Origin: Lichina pygmaea
Taxonomy: Eukaryota; Ascomycota; Lichinomycetes; Lichinales; Lichinaceae
Direction: 5' to 3'
DNA: 64,000 nucleotides
Assembly (NCBI GenBank): GCA_963422465.1
Contig: OY730174.1
Location: 1,054,001-1,118,000, forward strand
Below the pieces are notes generated by a model. That model was not told the DNA's origin. It ran no database searches and saw nothing but the letters and a program-made list of their open reading frames with translations. Positions 36,801 to 48,365 of the stretch are shown one piece after another; the first letter of the stretch is position 1; every line of letters starts with the position of its first letter. The position numbers and the translations under genes were made by a program.

Positions 36801-37533
36801 AAAACTGTAGTTGATGCATCATGCAGCAGGCGAGACCGAGGCGGGAGCAGTATTTGGTTGTCCATAAAGCATGGTGAGGATCCCTCGATCTACCTACTAT
36901 CGATGGATCCTTGAAAAAAGCAGGAACACTGCAACCAGCCGCCTCGATCACTTCAGCTGCCATGTTAGCTCTGAGATTGGGGTTCGAAGACTTCTTGACT
37001 CTCTCGCTGCACAGTGTTTCAGTAAGGCGATATCTGATGAAGTCAGCATGAAGTCTTTGCTTCACGAACTGTGGTTTTTGGCGTCATAGCTGATCTTTCC
37101 CGATGCCTCATATCTCATCGTAATTCTCGGTCAAACACTGAGGCTCTAGGGAGCTTTCATGTTGACCGGCTTGAGGTTGGAAAGTGGACCGTCATTGACT
37201 GAGGATGGAAAGCAGAGAGAAGCTTGACTTGCCTGCAAGCAGCTATGGGCAACGAGGCGTAGAGAGGCCTTTCTTGACGTCTATAAGTGATGAGGAGCGC
37301 GCTTGTACTCCTGTGCCAGGTAAAGAATCGACAGGAAACAGAACCTATCAGCTCAAGAACCCTTGAGAGTTACTCGTGCACACGTAGGAGCGGTAAGTGC
37401 TGCCGATGCGAGCGCGCACAGTGCCTACGACAAAGAAAATGCCAAGTCCAACAAAATATGATGCTTGTCAAGGCAGACGCCGCACTGACCACCAATTAAA
37501 GGGACTCATTGCAGTACTGTAGCTCAGGGAAAG
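33836..37533. other. 3.7-kb intergenic stretch without a supported gene
   Basis: No recognisable gene. A poly-G tract of about 25 bp lies at 34292-34317. TACGTAC clusters are at 34418-34428, 34708-34745, 35478-35495, 35513-35547 and 36272-36284. Open frames of 100-210 codons are present but have no domain and conflict with one another. The first few hundred bases must contain the promoter of the CBM48-like gene. Confidence 0.45.
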
Positions 37534-37542
37534 TCAGAATAA

Positions 37543-38295
37543 CGGACAATTGCTCCGGTACCCCCCATCATGCACGTTTCTTTCTTCCATGCCCCCCTCC
37601 ATCCCGTGTCTCACTGAGATAAGCGAGATACTTTGCATACCACCACATCACTCATATGAACTAAGGTACCACTCAAACCTTGAGCTGTGCTATTGGGGTA
37701 CCTCTGCTATCATACTAAAACCCATACAAGTAAAAGTCTCTCAGCCTCTCTTCAGTTTGTCAAAAGAAAACTTGGTGGAGTACTTGTCTTATCGCAATAG
37801 TTTCATACAGTTCAGAAGTACCTGTGACGCACTGCTCTATCACCCTTGCCATCACTACTGTCGCTATTGCTGTCGCTGTCGCTGTCGCCGTCGCTGTCGC
37901 CGTCGCTGTCGTCGTCGCTGTCGCCATCGCTGTCGCCGTCGCTGTCACTGTTGCTGTCGCTGCCCTCACCGTCACCCTCACTGTTGCTGTCACCTTTACC
38001 CTTGCTGTCGCAGTCGCTGTCACCGTTGCTGCCACCCCACTTGTACTCTGAATTTACCTAGTACTTTCATCTGTTGCACTGTTGGGTAGTAGACTAAGTA
38101 CCGGGAGGAGGGGGGTACAGAATACATCCTGTGACTTAAATTTAGACAGATACTTCAGTCACTACGGAAACTGTGGGGTACGACAAGTACCTCGCTTAGC
38201 TGAGTGAGACACGGGATGGAGGGGGGCATGGAAGAAAGATGGGGGGCATGGATGAAAGAAACGTGCATGATGGGGGGTACCGGAGCAATTGTCCG
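37543..38295. mobile_element. Non-autonomous Mutator-type transposon (MITE-like)
   Basis: A 753-bp element with long terminal inverted repeats: the left end begins CGGACAATTGCTCCGGTACC and the right end is its reverse complement. The inverted similarity runs about 100 bp inward (CATCATGCACGTTTCTTTC, CCCTCCATCCCGTGTCTCAC), with one about 20-bp insertion in the right arm. It is flanked by TCAGAATAA (37534-37542) and TCAGAACAA (38296-38304), a 9-bp target duplication with one transition. Nine-bp duplications with long inverted ends are the hallmark of Mutator-like elements. There is no transposase; the interior is a hexanucleotide array. The single mismatch in the duplication and the well-matched arms suggest a fairly recent insertion. 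Confidence 0.85.
37855..38035. repeat. GTCGCY hexamer array inside the transposon
   Basis: About 180 bp of GCTGTC/GCCGTC/GTCACC-type hexamers fills the core of the 753-bp transposon. All three frames stay open over much of it, giving Val-Ala or Leu-Ser dipeptide repeats, so those frames are artefacts. Confidence 0.85.
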
Positions 38296-38467
38296 TCAGA
38301 ACAATCGCAGAAAAGGACTCCCAGATCACGTGAACTGCCAGTTACTCACCTCGTCCACGTGACAGATGAGTCAGCACTTCTTCAATCTTAGTACGAGTAC
38401 GTATCTCACCGCTGCTTACGTACTTCGTACAGTACCAGGGATGGGAAGTGCTGTACGTACCCATACG

Positions 38468-40254
38468 TACCGTAGTCGATCACGTGACGCTCGTTATCAC
38501 CCAACGCTCGGTTGAGCGACCAAGCACCCCCTCGACAAAAAGTTGAATAACTCAATAGATATTTGTTGGAATCATCTCAAATTTGGATATGTGATAGAGC
38601 AGCATGTATAGAAGAGATATTGAGCAATAGAAATATAGTGTACAAAACATGATGGCTTCTTCATAACCCGGCCACGTGAAGTCAGTTTGAGACTGTCCTT
38701 CCTGGAGCTCAACTTATCTCCGTCATCTTCAACAACAGGACCTTCCTGGCTTGGTGGAAATGATTCCTCGATAGGCCCTGAATATCTCTGAACCTTCTCT
38801 TTCTCTGCAGTCTGCGTACTATAGTCAATTACATAACACTTGGTATCACTCAACACTCAGTTGATGACTACCTTGATAAAAACTTGAATATCACAACAAA
38901 TCTTTGTCAGAATAGTCTCAGACTTGAATATGTGGTGGATGAGAATATATAAAAGAGATAGGGAGTATTAGAAGTCTAGTGTACACAGGATGATAGCTTG
39001 CTCAAGACTTGGTCATGTGAAGTCAGTTTTAGAGCTTCCTTTTCTGAATTCTACTTTTTTCCGGCATTTTTAATAAGACAGGTCTTATTACTTGGTGGAA
39101 AAGAGTTCTTAATAGTAGCTGAGCTTTCCTGAACCTTCTGTTCTTCTCCTATCTGATCATTGGATTGCTTAACTATGTACAACCAGAGTCACAAACTGCC
39201 AACTTTAACTTGGGTGATTGGAGGTGTTACTGACTATTCAGGATAAATCAGAGTACTGGTCTTGTTGTTTGTTGTAGTCAGGCTACTCCTGAGAGTGGCT
39301 GTCTATATAGCTACTACTCTCTCGCTAGGTAGAAACTATTGTTAATACAATAGTTGATCACACATCTTCTCCTGCATGGTGAATACTATCAGAGCAAAAA
39401 CTTGTAACTGACATCATATCCTTCAAGTAGATTAAGTTATTTTCCTTGTCACTTCTTCTTCTCCAAGTTCCTGGAAGTATTTTTCTGTTAAAGAGATGAA
39501 AAAACTAACATCAAGAGGTTGATTGATTGATCAGCTTGAGATCTCTCAAGCTGAGCTATCCATCTACCAAATATGGTGCCTTCCTGGCCCGGCCTGTCCA
39601 AAGTGGCAGGTGGCGGGTGGCAGGTGGTCTCTGACAATCTCTTGGGTGAAGAGGTATGTGCACGTCACACTAGGCATGCCCCATAGCAATAGTGTTTGAA
39701 AAATCAACAAAATTTAGTCTATTATTCACGAATAAGACTAAAGAGAATGATACAAGCTTGGAAAAAGCTTTCATATAAGTTATAGACTTAGCCAGTTGTG
39801 TTCCTTATCAATAGGCTTTAATGGTAGGAAAAAGTGCGTAGTAACAAGTGCAAGAAAAGAAGACGGAAAAGTAAGTAAAAAAGATAGCTAATAGAGAAGT
39901 CAAGAAGTGATTAGAAGGAGAAAGACAAGTTCAGAAGGCTGAAAGGTCTATGAAAGAATCTTTCCTACCAGCCAAAGAGGCTTCTCCCAACGTTGGTGAC
40001 AGCAACAAGGGGTGGGAAGATGACAAGGTCCTGAACATGTATTTACATTATCACGTCACAAAGAAGCTATCATACTCTGTATACTAGAATTCCGCTGCTC
40101 AATATCTTTTCTATATATACTGCTCTATCTCATATCCAAATTTGAGCTGATTCTGACTGCTGGTTGTCGAGTTATTTCCAAAATTGTCGAGGGGGTCCTC
40201 GGTGGGTTAAGTGAGCGTTGACTGATATCGAGCGTCACGTGATCGGGTACGGTA
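38468..40254. mobile_element. AT-rich element with inverted arms, probably a decayed DNA transposon
   Basis: The left arm (about 38468-38640) and the right arm (about 40095-40254, reversed) share GATCACGTGACGCTCG, ACCCCCTCGACAA, CTCAAATTTGGATATG and GATAGAGCAG, an inverted repeat of about 150-170 bp. GTACCGTA precedes the CGATCACGTGACG end on both sides. A second, diverged copy of the left arm lies in tandem at about 38820-39100; most differences are C-to-T or G-to-A. The interior is AT-rich with no open frame, in contrast to the surrounding GC-rich DNA. No target duplication could be fixed, so the class is uncertain. Confidence 0.6.
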
Positions 40255-41486
40255 CCTTTGTACGTCACGTGCGAGATGCTGTACTGTACGAGGTCGGAGA
40301 GTGCGATGCAGCGTATCCACCCTACAATAGGCATCGATTTACGCCGTCAAAACTACTACTACTGGACTCAAACTCCGACGGGGCACACCACGTAGAGACA
40401 TCGGACAACTCAATCAACGGATTCGACTTCTGTTACATCCAGTTCAAATGAGGAGAAACGTTTCTCCGATCGTTAGAAGGCAACCCCCATATGCCTAATC
40501 GTTTTGGAGCTGCTCCTACCCTAGCAAGCCACTGAGCCGCCTGGTCCGCTCGGGCCGCGTGGGCCGCTAGATCCGATGGCCTTCACACATGTGGACCTAG
40601 CTTATCTCCAGCTAGCTTCTTTGGCCGCGAGATATGGCGGCGGTTCCCCCCCCCCCTTTAAAGCAGAATAGTGGGCACAGCCGTTGGAGAGAATTGAGGG
40701 TTGATCGACCGTGTGTCCATACCACCTACCGGTAGTGCTTACAGAGAGCTCGTAGTACGTAGCTGCCCTGGTGCGACGTGCGAGTTCTTCGTCCTTTGCA
40801 CTTGGTGGCCTTGAGCCAATGTCACCTTTTGGAGTTTGTCTAGATTCTGTACAGAGCCAGCTCTCGGGTGGCTCTTTTTATCTAGAGTGGTTTTGTCGTC
40901 TTCAGTGCTATGCGCTCGGATGGTGCTTCATCCCACCAGTGTTTCTCATTCATCTCCACAGACTTGTGCATCCTTGGGTAGTGATGCCAAAGACTACCAC
41001 CGCTTTCTACGTCCTACACTGGGGCATTGTCGAGCGTGGGGCAAGACTGCTGGATCCTCTACCACACCAGCCATGAAACAAAGCTCAATTCTTCATGCAG
41101 CTCCCAGCCCCTCTGCTCCGTATAGCTTCGTTATATGCGCCCTCATTGCATGGCCAATGTTGGCTTCTGCCAGAAATGGTCAGGCGCATCCTTCGACCAG
41201 GTTACCTGCATAAGACGGCGGGGTTCTGACGCCCGACGGCGGGGTTCTGACGCCCGACGGCGGGGTTCTGACGCCCGAGATGGTCGCCAACCTACAGCAT
41301 CTGCATGCGGTATCATGCAGAGAAAACTCATCCCGGACCCTCCTCATTGATCAACTGGGCCAAGACAGAAACGACCTCGCCCGCTCTGGAAGGTTGCGGT
41401 ATTAAACCCTGCTCTATCCGCCTTGCTGATGCATTCTCTGGAACGTTTCCGCCACCGTTGGTTTCCATTCAGGCGGTACAGACAAG
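40255..41486. other. Upstream region of the P450 gene
   Basis: 1.2 kb with no supported gene. Contains GTAC motifs (40258-40290, 40752-40760) and a triple 21-bp tandem repeat (41214-41278). The last few hundred bases presumably hold the P450 promoter. Confidence 0.45.
41214..41278. repeat. 21-bp tandem repeat, three copies, in P450 promoter
   Basis: Three near-perfect copies of CGACGGCGGGGTTCTGACGCC, about 210-275 bp before the P450 start. Perfect short tandem copies in a promoter can multiply a factor-binding site; no known site is recognised with certainty. Confidence 0.85.
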
Positions 41487-43409
41487 ATGCCGATTCAATC
41501 GACAGGCGACGTTATCGCGCTACTCTTTTCAAAGCAGTTCCTCGCAACAGCCATCGGGCTTGCAGCCTTGTATCTGGCTGTTACTGCTGTGTATCGCTTG
41601 TACTTCAGTCCGATCGCCCGGTTCCCAGGACCTCGATTGGCTGCCTTAACGTTCGGGTATGAGTTCTATTACGACGTGATCAAGCAGGGCAGGTTCACTT
41701 GGAGGATCCGCGAGCTACACCGGCAATATGGTCAGTTGACCCGGCTGGTCCGTTCGTCCATGCCAATTTCTGTCGGCTTATGTTGACATGCATCAAACCG
41801 TCAGGGCCCATCATCCGTATCAATCCGTACGAGCTCCATGTCTATGACCCTGACTACTACGATGAGATCTACCCTGGTCCGTCCAAGAAGCGCGAGAAAT
41901 GGCCTCCACATGCGGGTGCCTTCGGGAACAGCAAGTCAATGTTTGCAACGGTAGACCATGATCTTCATCGTCTGCGCCGCGCCGCGCTGAGTCCCTTCTT
42001 CTCGAAACGATCTGTCGCGCGTCTGGAACCAGAGATCCGATCCTTCGTCGAGTCCCTCTGCCGAAGATTTCGTCAATGTCGTGAGTCTGGTGAGCCCGTA
42101 GTCGTGGATTATTGCTACAGTGCACTCACGACGGACATCATCACCGAGTATGCATTCGCGAGGTCGTACGACTGTCTTGAGCAACCGGATTTCGCACCCT
42201 ACTGGCTTGACATCGTCCATAAAGGGACCTATAGCGCTCATGTTACCAGACTATTCACATGGATACCGACCCTGATGAAGTCCATCCCTCCTTCAATCGT
42301 TAAGACGTTCGTGCCGATAATGATGCCGGCGCTTGAATTTCGAAAGGTACACTACCAATCGCCTCTGTGAGGAGAGTCCTTGTCGACCGCATCTTCTTGT
42401 CGTTTGAACTCCAATTTTTTCTCTTCTAATTTTCCCTTTCGACCATGTCGTGGGTCCTCTTGCCTCTTGCCCCTTGCCCCTTGCCCCTTGCCCCGGCCCC
42501 GGCCCTTGCTTTGAACTCTTACTTGACCCTACGTCCCCTTGGATCATCTTTATTGTCGCCACGGAAGACGATACGCTCCCTCGATTCGGCGAGACGTCGA
42601 CCGTCACGTCCCTCGATCGGTAGCGGCTAACAGCAAGGTATCCACAGAGCTTGAGGGTCCAGATCCTGGAGATAATGGATGAGAAAAATGACGGCTACAA
42701 GACTGCGTCGCACCCAACGCTCTACCACGAGCTGCTCGGGAGTGACTTCGATCGCGACAAGGTAGATTTGGTCTACCTGGTCGAGGAAGGGGTGACGATC
42801 ATTGCAGCTGGCTTGGCGACGACGGCATACTTCCTCAAAGTGGTGACGTTCCATCTCCTCGACAACCCTCGCATTCTCCAAACCCTGAGAACGGAGCTGG
42901 AATCAGCCATACCGGATCCGAACGTCGTGCCGCCGCTACAGACGCTGGAGCGGTTGCCGTACCTTCGGGCCGTTGTGCTCGAGGGCTTCCGCAAGTCGTA
43001 TGGAGTCACGTCTAGACTACCGCGGGTGGCTCCCGATGAGCACCTCGTCTATCGGGACTGGATAATTCCCGCAGGCACTCCGGTCAGTATGACGTCGTTG
43101 CACGTGCACGACAACCCGGACATCTTTCCGGAACCTGTCGAGTTCCGGCCTGAGCGGTGGCTCAAAGCAAGCGACGACGAGCCAAGGGACCGGCTCGAGA
43201 AGTACCTGTTCAACTTCAGCAAGGGTTCGAGGGCTTGCCTCGGCATCAACCTGGCTCACGCCGAAATCTACCTCACCATCGCCACTGTCTTCCGCCGCTT
43301 TGAATTCGAGCTCTACCAAACCGTCAGGTCCGACGTCGAGCCGGCACACAACTACTTGAACCCGATGCCCAGATGGGACTCGAAGGGAGTGCGAGTGATT
43401 GTCAAGTAA
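41487..43409 (+). CDS. Cytochrome P450, trichodiene-oxygenase-like (CYP58-type)
   Basis: A membrane-bound haem monooxygenase. Three exons: 41487-41730, 41805-42346 and 42648-43409 (introns 74 and 301 nt), giving 515 residues, normal for the family. The N-terminal anchor (about 10-40: FLATAIGLAALYLAVTAVY) is followed by the Pro hinge RFPGPRL. The I-helix segment AAGLATT is at about 315-321. The K-helix ExxR is EGFR (in LEGFRKSYGV), then FRPERW. The haem loop is FSKGSRACLG with Cys459. PRVAPDEHLVYRDWIIPAGT and the DSKGVRV end resemble fungal P450s annotated as trichodiene oxygenase. All catalytic motifs are present, so the gene looks functional. The substrate is unknown; it stands alone, without other biosynthetic genes nearby. 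Confidence 0.92.
42347..42647 (+). other. Oversized P450 intron 2 with CCCCTTG repeats
   Basis: 301 nt, the longest intron recognised in this window. It contains a tandem CCCCTTG/CCCCGG array at about 42467-42506. The acceptor TCCACAG was chosen because it restores LEFRKSLRVQILEIMDEKND across the junction. Confidence 0.75.
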
Positions 43410-44090
43410 GCCCACCGGGGCGGATGCGGCGACTCACGTCCTATGACATGCTGTCGACTGGGAACATGGTGAGGAGTCGCCCGGGGACTTGGGGCGGGAG
43501 TGGCTAGGGCGGCCTCCCGCTGAGCACCACACTAACTTGTCATGGTGGCATGTGACTACGGTAGTCTGCAGGATTTTCTTTCCTGTCACTTGTTGTCTAG
43601 ACCGAACAGATCAATCTACGCTCACTTCACTTGACGTAAGGTTACTCGCCACTTATAAGTTCAGAGCTACTATCCACTCCTTAAGAAAAACTACAGCAAC
43701 TAGTTGTCCATTCTCGTCCTTGAAAACAACCAGGAAGATACAACAGCCAGGACATCTGTCCTCCCTACAACAACAACAACAACAACAACAACCGCCATTG
43801 TTCTGACAAGTGCGGAAATACCACACCCTGGAATACCTGGTACATAGCAATGAAGTCAGTGATCACTCAGAGAGAAAGGAAAAATCTAGGATCAAGCACG
43901 AACGCCTACCAAGAGACTTTTCAAGATGTTTGTCTGCTCCCGATCCAAGCTTGGTTGTAAGACTAGAAGGGACAAGTCTCAGCAGTGTACGGAGTACATA
44001 CGTTTCGTACGCACCGGTAAGATTCAAGAGTTCTGACCTCGTAGGGACAAGGAAAAAGTACAGGTTTTTGCTACTGGGATCCTTCAGATG
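43410..44090. other. Transition from gene space to retroelements
   Basis: About 680 bp with no gene. Contains a (CAA)n tract (about 43768-43792) and a GTAC cluster at 43987-44016. The sequence may belong to the retroelement fragment that follows, but I could not match it to another copy in the window. Confidence 0.4.
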
Positions 44091-45460
44091 GGGCCTGCGA
44101 CGACTCAAACCTCCACGCGGTGCAGGCTGGGAACCTCGGGGCAGCGATGGCAGGCAGTCTCCCAAGCTGCTTGTAGTCGCTGCACCGAGAGCTAATTGAG
44201 TCACCGGTCGAGCTGCTGGTGCCCGTGGAGCGACGGGCCACCGGAGGTGTCGCGCAGGCACCCTGGACGCCCCCCGTGAAGCGACATCAGCAGAACAGAG
44301 GACTTCGACCAAACTGGTTACGAAAACCACCCGACGGATGTCTACCGTGTACGCTACGGCCCGAAGCCAGCCTTGCAACTGGTGGATGTGAAGTCTAGAC
44401 ACCCGACAGGGCACCTCTGGAGTAGACGAGAGGAGTTTTCATTGCACACCCCCTTCTAGCAGGGTCTCCAGGCAGCTAATGCATTGAGGATCTTCTAGGG
44501 GGGGAGTGATGTCTGTACCGCGGCGTTGTTAATCGAACGGGGACTACATGTTAAAGAGGGCGAGCAGGTGGCACGAAGGATTTCCGCCGCTCCAGTACCT
44601 AAGGGCCGTGTGATAGTCAAAGTGCTGGCTTGATGGTTTTGCCTAAGGTCTTGCCACAGATTCTCTTCGGGCCACCTACAGACCGGGGCCAGGGCACTGG
44701 AGGTTCTCCAGTGGGCCACCACGTACAACCGGGGCCCCACAGGCGACAGCGGGCAGACGGAGACTCCTCCCTACTTGGTTAGTGGGCTGGAAAGGTGGTC
44801 CTGCAGGTGCTGGCATGGCCTGCAGGGTCCGTAGAGCCTGCGAGGCATGGTCGGCCTCTGTACGAGACATCTACAGAGGTAACGCGAAACAGCGAGAGCT
44901 GCGGGGCGTGGCATATAATGGCAGTGACGGCAGTAGGGTCTGGGCCTACTACGAGACTGTCTATATGGCCCGAGAGGACGGAAGTGCATGCCGGTCCGTA
45001 CAGAGTGCAGGCTCAGGCTGCAAATGACGGGCTCAGGGAGCAAACTGCAGTTGGAGCGTGGGCTCCGGGCTGGCAACCCGGCGCTCCGAAGCAGGACCTA
45101 GGGGTGAGCGTACACGGCGGAGCGCAAAAGACCTCAGGACTGCGGGGAAGCGTGGCAGAGACCCTGCAAGGGATGTCGACTCTGCGCTATGCCTCGGCAT
45201 AGCTCAACTGTGGCCGAAAGCGACGGGGCCGAGTGAGGGCTCAATTGCCTGGCCAACGCACAATCACCTTGTCACAACTACGCAGCCTGGCGACACCGGC
45301 AACCCCACCAACCCTGTCCCTCCCTGAATAAGGGATCTCGAGGTTCTGCTGCTACAGACCTCCTTCTTTGTTCTATCGTTACCCCAGCAGTTTACCGCCC
45401 TATCAGGTGTGTGGGACAATGAGGTTTTTCGCCCTTAGGGCTCTTTTGCTTCCACGAGTG
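44091..45460 (+). mobile_element. 3' part of a degenerate LTR retroelement (repeat R)
   Basis: This stretch is shared with two other places: 44091-45214 matches 53504-52387 in reverse, and 45219-45455 matches about 29527-29285 in reverse. It reads as the end of a polyprotein region, then a purine tract TCTAGGGGGGGAG ending near 44506, then LTR-like sequence beginning TGATGTCTGTACCGCGG. The right end is cut at about 45461 by the A-rich tail of the minus-strand LINE. It is a broken fossil; the family is probably Ty3/gypsy but not certain. Confidence 0.6.
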
Positions 45461-45890
45461 TTTTTTTTGATTTTTTTTTGATTTGATTCTTACACTGTTT
45501 GTAGCTTTACAGCCATGCAGATCTTCCAGCTAATAGTGAACTTCTTCAGAAAACCTTTAAAGGAATAAAAACTGAAGACAGGCAGGTGACTAGAAAGTGT
45601 AGCAAAAGGAAATCTTGTAGTGTCTGGTAGGAAAAGCTTCTAGATGTTGGAGTGTGAATAGTGAAGTTTGAAAGCCAGATTAAATTGGTTTAGTCTTTTC
45701 AAAGACATAAACCAGTACAGAAACTTCTGTAGAAGCTCTGGGTTTGAAATAATAGTAGTGAAATCTTGGGGGTTAAAGAGAGCATGTTGTCTTTGACTTG
45801 AGTAGAGAGAGCATGAAGAGGTAATATGCTTTACTGTCTCTTCTGCTTGACCACACATACATAGGGGGGTAGGAAAGTCAGGGACTCCAG

Positions 45891-46454
45891 TGTTACGACC
45901 CAGGAGGAACACAGTCTTTATATACTCACAGAAAGCAGCAGACAGGATACTGGACGGAAGTACCAGACAGCGTGACACGGGAACCAGTCACGTGACCGGC
46001 GAGACAAACCAGGGGGTGCTCGCCGCAGCATGCATATGCGTGAGCAGAGCTCACCCAGCTCGCCGCAGCGTGCATGAACAAGTGAGCAAAGTGAGCAGAG
46101 CTCACCCAGCTCGCCGCAGCGTGCATGAACCGTGAGCAAAGTGAGCAGAGCTCACCGATCTCACCGAGTGAGCAAAGTGAGCAGAGCTCACTGTGCTCAC
46201 GAACTGAGCACTATATAGTCCGGCGATAGTTCCCTTATGGAACGATCGTCTTCAACTCATGTTGTGATCCAGACAACTAGATCTACTTCAATACAATCCT
46301 TTTGTACAAAGCCATTGATCAGGTGTCATCACCACCACGTTCCACCAAACCCCTTCACACTCCTTGACACTCCTCTCCTGCGAGAACCAACCCGCCTTCC
46401 ACATCTCGCCCTAATCCTATACTCAGATAGGACGGTACGGTACGGACCGCAACA
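45891..46454 (+). mobile_element. Solo LTR of the gypsy-1 family inside the LINE
   Basis: 564 bp starting TGTTACGACC and ending CGCAACA, flanked by a perfect 5-bp target duplication TCCAG (45886-45890 and 46455-46459). The right two-thirds (CACTATATAGTCCGG, GTTCCCTTATGGAAC, onward) match the LTRs of the element at 48366-62837. The left third carries a different version of the internal dyad-repeat array. It arose by LTR-LTR recombination after insertion into the LINE 3' region. Fossil. Confidence 0.9.
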
Positions 46455-48365
46455 TCCAGCTCTGAAAAGAAAACTTGCTAGACCAATTCTCCCAGTTCTG
46501 GTTTGCAGTAGTAGACTTGCCTCAGCTTTCTGTAGCTCTTTGTAGAGCTTTAGGTTGTTGTAGTGAGGTTTTTGGCAAAACACCTGCCATCCAGCATAGC
46601 TTTTTCTTTTCTTCTCCTCCCATTGGTTTTCCCACTCTTTAGTAAAGAGTATTTGTAGTTCTTTCTTTGAACTAGCCTGGTTAGTAGTTATTTGACTTAA
46701 CCAAGTGAACTTCCAATTAGGAGAGATAGTTGAGGATTTCTTTAAAGGTTTCCTCAGTGAAGAAGCATAGGAAGAAATAGTAGAAAAGGTACTGTCAAGA
46801 AAGTCTTTCAGAGAGGAGGTTTGGATAGAAGATAGAAAACAAGCTGTGCGAAATTTAAAATAGAGATCTAGAGGTAAAAGAAAAAGCTCACTCTCTAATA
46901 GAAAAGAAGGAGTGGCTTTGAAAGCACCCCCAATAAGTCTCAGACATTTGTTTTGGAATATGATAAGAGAGGAAATATTAGAGGATTTTCTGAGTGGGTT
47001 GAACCAAATTCCCACTGCATAGCTCAGTACAGATCTGAGTATTGCAGTGTACACAAGGCGTGCTGTGAGAACTGGAAAGCCCCAGGTGGAGTAAGAGGTT
47101 CTAGAAAGAGAAGATAGTGCTTTTTGTGCTTTTTGAAGAATAATTCTCTGGTGTTTGTGCCAGTGGAGTTTGGCATCCAGGTACACTCCCAATACTCACA
47201 CTTCTTCTTTTGGTTTTAGAATCACATTCCCAAGTCTAAGCTTAAGCTGCAGATTGTCTGATCTTCTTCTGGAAAAATAAAGTATTTTATATTTCTCAGG
47301 AGAGAAGACCATTCCATGTCTTGCAGCCCAAGATAGATATTTAAGATGTGTATTCTTCAACTTCAGAAGGTTGCTTTTAAGAGAGTGTCCAAATGCAAGC
47401 AGATTTGTATCATCTGCAAATCCCAGAGCAGAAACACCAGTAGTAGGAGAATGTACAGTCTCATGAAGTTCAGAAATATAGAATAGAAAAAGAATAGGAG
47501 ACAAAGAGGAACCTTGGGGGACTCCACAGTGAATAGGAATAGAAGAGGACTCAGAGTCATCAAAAACTAGGGTGGTGGTACGTCTGGTACAGAAAGAGAA
47601 GATCCAAGAAGTTAGCCAGAGAGGGATTCCTTTTCTCTCCAGAATCTTTTGAAGAATCTCTGGGAGAACTCTGTCATATGCTCCTGAGATGTCCAGAGAA
47701 AGTAGAGATGCAACCATGCCTTCTTTCCAGACTTTTTCCACTTGGGAAGTTAGAAGGAAAAGTGCTGATTCAGTTGATCTGCCTTTCCTGAACCCCATCT
47801 GGATTTCTGGCAAGAGTTTAGCCTCTTCTGCTACCTTGCTTAGTCTGGCTGCTGTAATAGCTTCCATCAGCTTGCCAGTTGTGTTTAGCAGAGCTATAGG
47901 GCGCCAGGCTTTAGCTTGGTTATAGATTCCCTTGCCAGGTTTTCTTAGACAGACTGTTTTGGCATTCTTGAATCTCTCTGGAAAGTATTCCAGTCTCCAG
48001 CATGTTGATGTGAGAACAGCTATAGCTTGGCAGAACTTGGGACCCAGAGCTTTCAGAAATCCATTTGGCAGCTTGTCTTTTCCTCCTGCTGTAAAAGGTT
48101 TCTTCTTGTTCAGAATTTGCTCCACTTCTTCAGTGGTAACCTCCTGAGAAAGCTGGATATCTGGGGTACTCTGGTGACTTTCTGTACTTGGTTCTGGAAC
48201 ATGTGCTTCTGGAAAGAATTGAGCTGAGAAAGATTTTGTCTTCTCCTCAAAGCTTTTGGCCAGTCCTTCTTGAGTCTCCAGATCAGGGACCAGAGGAAGA
48301 TCAGAGGTCTTGTTAGCTTTTGATTTTCCCCACTTTGCAAGCTTCCAGAATTTTGAGGAACTGGC

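Noticed and set aside
40255-44090. Secondary-metabolite gene cluster around the P450
   Set aside because: No synthase, transporter, regulator or second tailoring enzyme is seen; the P450 is alone beside repeats.
47196-47198. Idea that TGA is recoded, since LINE interruptions are all TGA
   Set aside because: The host kin17 gene ends in TGA at the expected place, so TGA is a normal stop codon in this genome; mutation is the simpler explanation.
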